From Dactylorhiza incarnata (taxonomy: Eukaryota; Streptophyta; Magnoliopsida; Asparagales; Orchidaceae): a stretch of DNA of 64,000 nt. The position numbers were made by a program, and so were the translations under genes. The stretch covers positions 762,501 to 826,500 of the forward strand of contig JAWHQI010000267.1 of assembly GCA_033032865.1 (NCBI GenBank), in the 5' to 3' direction. A model generated the notes under the pieces. That model ran no database searches. It saw only the letters and a program-made list of their open reading frames with translations, and had not been told where the DNA came from. How positions within the stretch are numbered: position 1 is the stretch's first letter; each line of letters begins with the position of its first letter. Of the stretch, positions 56,382-64,000 are shown piece after piece.

Positions 56382-56386
56382 GCTCA

Positions 56387-57360
56387 CTCACTAGAAGATA
56401 CAGGATGTGATCGCTGAAGAGCACGACCAAGTAGGTCGACGAGCAATTTTTGCCCGCAGGCCTCTCCTCCACGGGTCCCCGTTGACACATCAAGTTTTGG
56501 TGCATCCAATCCCGCATGGCTTCAAGCTCCCAAAGATCGAGATGTTCGATGGGATGGATGATCCACTGGAGCATGTCAATCACTTCACCACCATCATGAG
56601 AATCTACAACACTCATGTCCATCTATTATGCCAAGTATTCACGACGATTCTGAAGGGATATGCTCGCACCTGGTTCCATTCCCTGAGGAAAGGAGCCATT
56701 GACAGTTTTGCGAAGCTAACTTAGCAGTTCACAGACCAATTCATTGCCAACCGCAGAATCGTCTGAGACCCCTCTAACCTTTTGGGAATCGGCCAGAACG
56801 AGCGGGAGACACTACATGATTTCTTCTGGCGCTTCACTACCGAGGCGCGGCAAATTCTGAGAGTTGACCCCGAGCTTCTGATGAGAGTTTTTCTCGAAGG
56901 ACTCTGCGTTGATGCGGTAGACCGTGCCCAGCTATCTCAAACTCATTCATTGAGTCGAGGCCCAAATCGCAGTAGACGAGGCAATCGGGGCACACTGCCA
57001 ACAGTTCGAGGGGAGCTCGAAGATAATGAGGGGGGAAGGAATCGCCGCCACCACCGGCACCCAGGAGGAACAACGGGCGTCGCAATGACCTCCTTAGAGA
57101 TCAAGGACCTCTACAACACCAGGATTACACTCCCCTGAATACAACCCAGACAAACATGCTCATGACAATCCGTGACAACGACGCACTTCGCCGACCCAAG
57201 CCACTGCTCCCAAATCGAGGTGACCAGATGCAGTACTGCATCTAACATTGCGGGCATGAATACAACACAGATTACTGCACCAAACTGAAAGAAGAGATCG
57301 AGCGTCTTGTTCAGCAAGGACTCCTCGGGAGGTTCCTACAGACCCAAGTTTCGAACTGAC
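56387..57360 (+). pseudogene. gag: Tat Gag relic, main part (outer element)
   Basis: Resumes the Gag split at 40096. Capsid core FDGMDDPLEHVNHF, RIYNTHVHLLCQVF, ARTWFHSLRKGAIDSF, then NERETLHDFFWRFTTEARQI, then a zinc-like block (QYCI, H-CGHEYNTDYC, KEEIERLVQQGLLGRF) at about 57230-57345. Interrupted by TAG at about 56720, TGA at about 56765 and others. Confidence 0.8.
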
Positions 57361-58040
57361 CGACATCGCCCCATCCCGGAAGGGATCAACCTCCCACTCA
57401 CCAGGGCACGCAGGGGGTCTGCAAATGGTCGGGGAAGTTGAGACCAAAGCTGGGTGTCCCTTATTCCCCGTTCAAGTCTACGATCCATTGCCCAACCCCA
57501 GAAGTGATCTGAAGAGCAGAAGGCACGGAAGGATGCTACTATCAACTTCGGGGATGAAAACTTGGAGGGACTGCGTCTCCCACACCAAGTCCCCCTCGTC
57601 ATCAGTGCTGGGATCGGCAACTCCTGCTTCAATGTCAAGAGAGGATACTGATCGGCAGTGGAAGCTCATTATATGTCATGTTTATTTCTACCCTCTGCAT
57701 CATAAAGATCGCAATGGAGTATCTCAAGATGGCCGTATGACCGGTGTATGGCTTCAACCACAACCTCGTCCCGTTACAAGGGACGATCACTCTCCCGGCC
57801 ACCCTTGACAAATTTCCAAAGCAAGTCACACACAATGTTCAGTTCGTGGTCATTGAATCTGACTCGGCATACAACACTATCTTTGATTACCCTCTCTAGA
57901 CCTTGTTCGAGGCGATTCCTTTCATCCCATATCTGGCGATGAAATTTATTACTCCTGGAGGGATAGGAATCATACGAGGTGATCAAAAAGCAGCACGATT
58001 TTGTTACCTATAACAGTCGTACCCTGTGAAAGGCACAATT
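57361..58040 (+). pseudogene. Tat protease-region relic
   Basis: After an unclear segment, about 57760-58035 translates in pieces to GTITLPATLDKFPKQVTHNV, QFVVIESDSAYNTIFDYPL and GDQKAARFCYL, matching the C-terminal protease region of Tat polyproteins. No RT, RNase H or integrase follows, so the outer element was gag-protease only, or has lost the rest. Confidence 0.65.
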
Positions 58041-58249
58041 CCCAAGGGTCTTGCTGAAGCTTGATGCAAGAGAACTGAGGGAAGCAAAGCAGAGAGGCTC
58101 TCTCCCCTATCAAATGTTTCCTTTTTCTATTTTTCTAAGTTTTTTGTTTTAAAAAGCCGCAAGACTAAACTCACTCGCACATGTACTTGCTCAATATTGC
58201 AACTGCTTTCTGATTCCATCGGCTGGATATGCCCCTTAAATAGGGAAAT
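58041..58249. other. T-rich non-coding stretch
   Basis: Continues the Tat relic without a recognisable domain; contains TTTTTCTATTTTTCT. Confidence 0.4.
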
Positions 58250-58565
58250 TGGTAAGAACAGACTTCGATCCTTCTACGCCCTCCGGTAAAAACGGATAAA
58301 GGTCCTTCTACGCTCTCTGGTAAGAACTGACTCCAATCCTTCTACGCCCTCCGGTAAGAACAGACAAAAGTCCTTCTACGCTCTCTGGTAAGAACGGACC
58401 CCAGTCCTTCTACGCCCTCTAGTAAGAATGGACTTCGGTCCTTCTACACCGTTCGGTAAGAACGAACAAAGTTCCTTATACGCCCTCCGGTAAGAAAGGA
58501 CTCTGGTCCTTCTACGCCCTCTGGTAAGAACGGACAAAGGTCCTTCTACGCCCGTAATTTTGTGC
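58250..58565. repeat. ~34-bp minisatellite, about nine units
   Basis: Units of GGTAAGAACGGAC, AAAGGTCCTTCTACGCCCTC and variants. It joins the plus-strand Tat relic to a minus-strand Tat LTR piece, so it could belong to either. Confidence 0.85.
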
Positions 58566-58574
58566 GTAGAAGGT

Positions 58575-58992
58575 AAGGTGTCTTGAAATGAAGGCTCTAG
58601 GCTCCTTTTATAGCCTTGGGCAAGGGTAGCCAGGTAATTTTGTCATCTTTACCACCGTAACCACCTGACAGGCGAATCACGTTCGCCGATTTGGAGCACA
58701 CAGATTGCCATTTTTCGGATATCCCGGTCTTACCCTCCGGGCAGTTCGGGCATCTTTGTTGGTGGCGATGAAGGCAATGAACAAAACCTGCAATCTGGAA
58801 AATCAAGAAGGGTTAACTGTCGCGCGCGTCGGGAATGTGAAAGCGTTCTGAACACGCGGTGAACACGGAAGCGTTCACCGTGCGCAGTGAACGCGAAAGC
58901 ATTTTGAGCGCGTCGTGGACTTAAAAGCGCTTGGTGCGCGCGTTGCAAACAAAAAATCAAGGAGGTGGTCGAGCGCCATTGGAGAGGCATGG
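58575..58992 (-). repeat. Tat-family LTR copy iv (fragment)
   Basis: Matches copy ii from GTGTCTTGAAATGAAGGCTC through the minus TATA (GGCTCCTTTTATAG), CACCGTAACCACCTGAC, and GGGCAGTTCGGGCA into GCGCGCG..GTTCTGA repeats. Cut on the right by chromovirus 3. Confidence 0.7.
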
Positions 58993-61045
58993 TGTAACAC
59001 CCCAAAAATCGTAGTTCAGCGAAGTAGGCGGAGTGGTAGTGCGATGCTTGGAATAGGCTGGAATTTTCATAGCAGCTCTTCGCGCATGACCACTGTCCCT
59101 CTTCGCGCACGACCAGTGATCGTGCGCCAGTGATCGTGCGTCAATCCGTAAGAATTCAGAGTTATGTCTCGAACAGTGCGCACGACCATTTTCCCTCTTC
59201 GCGCACGACCACTGACCGTGCGCCAGCGATCGTGCGTCAATTCGCAAGAATTCAGAGTTCTGTCTCGAACAGTGCGCACGATCAATTCCCTCTTCGCGCA
59301 CGACCACTGACCGTGCGCCTGTGATCGTGCGCCCTGTTTATTCTGCTCTGCGATTTTGAGCGGAGAAGACGATCCGGCCGTCAAAATCTCTTGGAATCTG
59401 ATCCGACGGCTGCGATTAATTGTTGGAGGGTCTTAGGCCTTTGGAGAGGGGTTGATACCTCATTAATTAAAAGCCTTCCTCTCTCCAACCCTAGAGAAAG
59501 AAGAAGGAGGCAAGGAAGAAGAAAGGGAGATCTCGCCATTGACGGAGCTCCGGAGCTCCGTTTCGCGAGCCGTTTCCAGATTTGGAGAGTGCAGCCCGGT
59601 GCGGTCGCTTCCCTCCGTGTAGAATCTCGGATCCATGGCGAAAAAGAACGCGTCTAGGGTAACGATTCTTCCTCCCAATATTTGGACTTGTCTTTTGTCC
59701 TCTCCTTCATTTCTCTATGCTTGCATGAGGAATCTGTTTCACCAAATGGGTGAAGTGTAGGATTTCCTCAAGTTCTTCGGAACTCCGGGTAGATTGTGTC
59801 CGTCCCCGGCATTATTGCATGTAGAAAATCCGGTAGTCGTGCGGATTTAGGCATTGTGTGTGAAGCCTATTCGTGGCCGTGAGCCCGAATCAGTGATGCT
59901 TGATTTGCGAAGTTGCATTTAGGTTAGGCATAGAATGCGTGTCGGAGAATGACTCCGTGAAATCATCTATAGTATTGCGGGAATTAAGTGTAGGCGTCTT
60001 GTGAAGATCCTAACGAAAGCCCCATGCTTTGAGATTGGATGAAGGCAAACCTTCACCATGAAATTGTGTGGAGCGTATTATACCTCCTTCGTTGAGTATT
60101 TGTGAAACCTAGATCCTTGTGAAGGGGTTAGGTGCGTAGCTTATAAATTGTGTAGCACTTGAAAGTGCTAAACCCTTACGGGCCGAGGTGAAGCCATACC
60201 CGCGTCGTGCGATAGATCGCGACGATTAGAGCACGGGCAAAGCTAAACCGAACCCGTTTCCATGCAGATCGGTATGAGGTCCCTACCTCATGAGAGCCGT
60301 GTGATCATGGGAGAGGTCGTGGAAGGTGACTTACCTAGTCCGACCAAAAGCTCTTTTCCACACCTAAGGAGATGGCCCTTACGGTGGAGTGTTTTGTGGA
60401 TTGGATGTTATGTTAGCCTCATGCGATTGCTTAGGCGGTTGTGGGGAACCTTCGGGTGAACCCAACCAACATCATGTGCATACCTAGGTTCCCTTCTTTT
60501 GATGCTCAACCTAGAAGATTGATTGTGCTTGAAACCTCACCTTGTGTAGTTGCACTTGCTTTATATTAGTACTTGTGCTAGTATGGCTTGCTTGCAGGGT
60601 AGAAGCTCCGCCACCCAGGGAAAGGGGTGGGGTCATTATAACCTTGTTTACCACCGCTTGGTGGAATGTTCTTATGCAGGTGCAGGTGAGCCTAGCGGAA
60701 AGTAGCGGGCGGTGGCCCTTTTGCTGAGTTGGCCCTCGAAGGCCAGCCCTTTTTTTCTGTTTTCCTTGTATTGCCGGCCTGCGCGCCGATGTATGTTTGG
60801 AGTTTTATTACATTTGATAAATGTAAGGACTTAAGGCCGTAACTCTATATTAAGGTTTCATTCCTATAATAGTGGACGGTTCTAAATGAAATGGTTTAAT
60901 CCTTTATGCTTCCGCTCATTTTTAGCGTACTCTGGTGTAGTTATTTTCTGTATAACACCTTTTAACTCCTAGCTAGTGTTGTTTGTATGGCGTGGGGTCC
61001 CGGTCGGACCTGCTATTATACTTTTTGTACTGGCAGGGTGTTACA
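58993..61045 (+). repeat. 5' LTR of chromovirus 3
   Basis: TGTAACACCCCAAAAATCG to GGCAGGGTGTTACA. About two and a half ~97-bp repeats at 59080-59330 share CCTCTTCGCGCACGACCACT and GATCGTGCG. Near 59465 ATTAATTAAAAGCC is TATA-like and is followed by a leader-like CTCTCTCCAACCCTAGAG. Confidence 0.92.
59635..59658 (+). other. Candidate gag start exon in LTR of chromovirus 3
   Basis: GATCCATGGCG gives an ATG in good context; eight codons MAKKNASR precede a possible donor AGG|GTAACG. The identical stretch is in the 3' LTR (about 62861-62884). Joining to the acceptor at 61268 leaves the gag frame intact. Confidence 0.5.
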
Positions 61046-61048
61046 ATT

Positions 61049-61062
61049 TGGTATCGGACTTA
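61049..61062 (+). promoter_or_regulatory. Primer-binding site, chromovirus 3
   Basis: TGGTATCGGACTTA, three bases after the LTR; the first seven bases fit initiator tRNA-Met, the rest is a variant. Confidence 0.7.
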
Positions 61063-61268
61063 AGGCGTCGATCCGTAGTTTAGCGAATTCGGGACGAATT
61101 CCTTTTAAGGGGTGGTGCGCACGGGTTGTGCATTCACCTAAAACGATAAAAACTAATAAGAATGTCCACTTAGGAATGGAAAAACATACTTGTTTGCGGA
61201 ATCTGAGCGTTCCATGATTGATGTTTGATATGTTTTGGGTCACTAAATTGTGCCTTGCATGATTATAG

Positions 61269-62204
61269 GTGACTAGAAGTGGTGCGGGGCAGTCTCGACC
61301 CCGTAACACCGCCGAAAGTAGTGGGTCGGCTGAAGTGCCAGCGACCACTCCTTCTGCTGAAATGATCAAGTTAGTCACGGAAGTTGTTTTTGCTATGATC
61401 AACGCTCAACCCCAAAGGCTGGCTCAGCCTGCTACGCCTACTCCGGATGTGGCCCCGGAGGCTGTTGCTGCAGTAGAACCTGCGGTGGAACCGAGGGTGG
61501 AGGCCCCTGTGCCATTGGCGGCAGTGGAACCTGCGGTAGAGCTGAGGGTAGAACATCGAGTGGCGCAAGTAGTTGTAGGGCGAGCGCGTGACCAGCAATT
61601 AAAGCATAAGGATGTTGAGGAAGCAACTTCGACGATCCGAACTATACGTGAAAGGCTATTGATTGCCCAGGATAGGCAAGCAAAATATTTCAACGCCAAG
61701 CATAGGAACCTAGAGTTTGCCGTCGGTGACCGGGTTTACTTGAAGATCAAACCGTTCAAAGGGGTATCAAGGATCTGATGCTTGAAAAAGCTCAGTCCAA
61801 GGTACTTAGGATCGTTTGAGATCATGGAGCGTGTTGGTGATGCGGCTTATCGGCTTGCACTATCTGCAGAGCTGAGCGGTCTGCACGACGTGTTTCACAT
61901 TTCAGTATTGAGGAAGGCAGTGCAAGAGCCTACTCATATCGTTGCGGTCGGCAAAGTGCCGGTTGATATTGGGTTGTTGACGAAAGTCAAGCCCTTACGC
62001 ATCGAAGATACCGAAGTAAAGCAGATGCGGAACAAGTCCATTCGGATGGTAAAAGTCCGGTGGGATAATTGCGGCCGAGAGGAGCTCTCTTGGGAGAGAG
62101 AGCAAACGATGCTTGCGGAGTACCCCGAGCTATTTCTCTCAGGTATATATAACTGTAATTCATGCTATTACTGTTTTATAAATTTCGGGACGAAATTCTT
62201 TTAA
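61269..62204 (+). pseudogene. Gag N-terminus fused to integrase C-terminus and chromodomain
   Basis: The frame opens right after TAG at 61266-61268, without ATG, so a spliced leader is likely. Residues 1-100 are Gag-like (VTRSGAGQSRPRN, then a Pro/Val/Glu repeat PAVEPRVEAP / PAVELRVEHR). At about residue 118 it passes into the end of integrase (RLLIAQDRQAKYFNAKHRNL, FAVGDRVYLKIKPFKGVSRI). A TGA at 61776-61778 is followed in frame by KKLSPRYLGSFEIMERVG, LHDVFHISVLRKAV and a chromodomain-like VKVRWDNCGREELSWERE. The deletion removed capsid, protease, RT, RNase H and most of integrase yet kept the frame. Confidence 0.8.
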
Positions 62205-62216
62205 GGGGGGTGGAGT
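62203..62216 (+). promoter_or_regulatory. Polypurine tract, chromovirus 3
   Basis: AAGGGGGGTGGAG just before the 3' LTR, preceded by CGGGACGAAAT as in the other chromoviruses. Confidence 0.8.
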
Positions 62217-64000
62217 TGTAACACCCCAAAAATCGTAGTTCAGCGAAGTAGGCAGAGTGGTAGTGCGATGCTTGGAATAGGCTGGAATTTTCATAGCAGC
62301 TCTTCGTGCACGACCACTGTCCCTCTTCGTGCACGACCAGTGATCGTGCGCTAGTGATCGTGCGTCAATACGTAAGAATTCATAGTTCTGTCTCGAACAG
62401 TGCGCACGACCATTTTCCCTCTTCGCGCACGACCACTGACCGTGCGCCAGCGATCGTGCGTCAATTCGCAAGAATTCAGAGTTCTGTCTCGGATAGTGCG
62501 CACGACCAATTCCCTCTTCGCGCACGACCACTGACCGTGCGCCTGTGATCGTGCGCCCTGTTTATTCTGCTCCGCGATTTTGAGCGGAGTAGACGATCCG
62601 GCCGTCAAAATCTCTTGGAATCTGATCCGACGGGTGCGATTAATTGTTGTAGGGTCTTAGGTCTTTGGAGAGGGGTTGATACCGCTCATTAATTCAAAGC
62701 CTTCCTCTCTCCAACCCTAGAGAAAGAAGAAGGAGGCAAGGAAGAAGAAAGGGAGATCCCGCCATTGACGGAGCTCCGGAGCTCCATTTCGCCAGCCGTT
62801 TCCAGATTTGGAGAGTGCAGCCCGGTGCGGTCGCTTCCCTCCGTGTAGAATCTCGGATCCATGGCGAAAAAGAACGCGTCTAGGGTAACGATTCTTCCTC
62901 CCAATATTTGGAGTTGTCTTTTGTCCTCTCCTTCATTTCTCTATGCTTACATGAGGAATCCGTTTCACCAAATGGGTGAAGTGTAGGATTTCCTCAAGTT
63001 CTTCGAAACTCCGGGTAGATTGTGTCCGTCCCCGGCATTATTGCATGTAGAAAATCCGGTAGTCGTGCGGATTTAGGCATTGTGTGTGAAGCCTATTCGT
63101 GGCTGTGAGCCCGAATCGGTGATGCTTGATTTGCGACGTTGCATTTAGGTTAGGCCTAGAATGCGTGCCGGAGAATGACTCCGTGAAATCATCTATAGTA
63201 TTGCGGGAATTAAGTGTAGGCGTCTTGTGAAGATCCTAACGAAAGCCTCATGCTTTGAGATTGGATGAAGGCAAACCTTCACCACGAAATTGTGCGGAGC
63301 ATATTATACCTCCTTCGTTGAGTATTGGTGAAGCCTAGATCCTTGTGAAGGGGTTAGGTGCGTAGCTGTGTAGCACTTGAAAGTGCTAAACCCTTACGGG
63401 CCGAGGTGAAGCCGTACCCGCGTCGTGCGATAGATCGCGACGATTAGAGCACGGGCAAAGCTAAACCGAACCCGTTTCCATGCAGATCGGTATGAGGTCC
63501 CTACCTCATGAGAGCCGTGTGATCATGGGAGAGGTCGTGGAAGGTGACTTACCTAGTCCGACCAAAAGCTCTTTTCCCCACCTAAGGCGATGGCCCTTAC
63601 GGTGGAGTGTTTTGTGGATTGGATGTTATGTTAGCCTCGTGCGATTGCTTAGGCGGTTGTGGGGAACCTTCGGGTGAACCCAACCAACATCATGTGTATA
63701 CCTAGGTTCCCTTCTTTTGATGCTCAACCTAGAAGATTGATTGTGCTTGAAACCTCACCTTGTGTAGTTGCACTTTCTTTATATTAGTACTTGTGCTAGT
63801 ATGGCTTGCTTGCAGGGTAGAAGCTCCGCCACCCTGGGAAAGGGGTGAGGTCGTTATAATTTGGTCAGCTTCGCTGACCGTTACCTTGTTTGTCACCGCT
63901 TGGTGGAATGTTCTTATGCAGGTGCAGGTGAGCCTAGCGGAAAGTAGCGGGCGGTGGCCCTTTTGCTGAGTTGGCCCTCGAAGGCCAGCCCCTTTTTTCT
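62217..64000 (+). repeat. 3' LTR of chromovirus 3 (partial)
   Basis: Same start as the 5' LTR. Compared with it, this copy lacks a few bases near 63370 and has ~26 extra bases near 63857-63885 that include GGTCAGC..GCTGACC. Truncated by the window end. Confidence 0.92.

Larger units (their letters stand above)
58993..64000 (+). mobile_element. Internally deleted chromovirus 3 (runs off window)
   Basis: 5' LTR 58993-61045 (2053 bp), internal region 61046-62216, 3' LTR from 62217 to beyond the window (expected end near 64270). The 1.17-kb interior keeps only the Gag N-terminus, the end of integrase and a chromodomain, so it is non-autonomous. The LTRs are nearly identical apart from a few substitutions and small indels, suggesting recent movement, presumably with help in trans. 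Confidence 0.9.

Overview
The window reads as intergenic plant DNA made almost wholly of LTR retrotransposons; I found no credible host gene. Evidence for a seed plant with a large, repeat-rich genome: Ty3/gypsy elements of the chromovirus (Tekay/Del-like), Tat and Athila-like types, Cassandra-type LTRs carrying a 5S rRNA promoter, MITEs, and plant-type TATA boxes and GT-AG introns. I cannot name the species. Layout: 1-9555 is the 3' part of a chromovirus (gag, broken pol, 5.2-kb 3' LTR) inserted in a Tat-family LTR (9556-10270). 10271-13411 holds pieces of related chromovirus LTRs in both orientations and a CpG-rich repeat. 13718-30509 is a group of Cassandra LTRs in alternating orientation, split by a complete minus-strand chromovirus (13800-29160, LTRs of 5236 bp each, TSD TATCC). 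30510-32936 is a truncated minus-strand Tat element (gag and 5' LTR). 32937-35300 is AT-rich with two inverted-repeat MITEs and a possible hAT end. 35308-36861 has a 78-bp minisatellite and another Tat LTR. 36862-38672 is a chromovirus scrap split by a 1430-bp solo LTR (TSD AGTAT), followed by another Cassandra LTR. 39779-58035 is a three-level nest: a plus-strand Tat gag/protease relic is split by a small Athila-like element (TSD GCTCA), whose LTR is split by a 14.6-kb Tat element (41392-55996, TSD AACAT). 58993-64000 is an internally deleted chromovirus with 2.05-kb LTRs. The most interesting content is in the 14.6-kb element. Between its pol and its 3' LTR, on the opposite strand, are two intron-bearing genes, each with its own TATA box, followed by fourteen 97-bp tandem repeats. 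Antisense extra ORFs are known in Tat/Retand-type elements; the four-exon reading frame proposed here is my reading. A second theme is splicing in the chromoviruses. Both large ones have an intron-like segment at the same place and phase between gag and protease. The deleted one appears to put its gag start codon inside the LTR, joined by splicing to a gag frame that opens exactly at an acceptor. All retroelement genes here carry stops or frameshifts, so in-frame statements describe conserved design, not present function.
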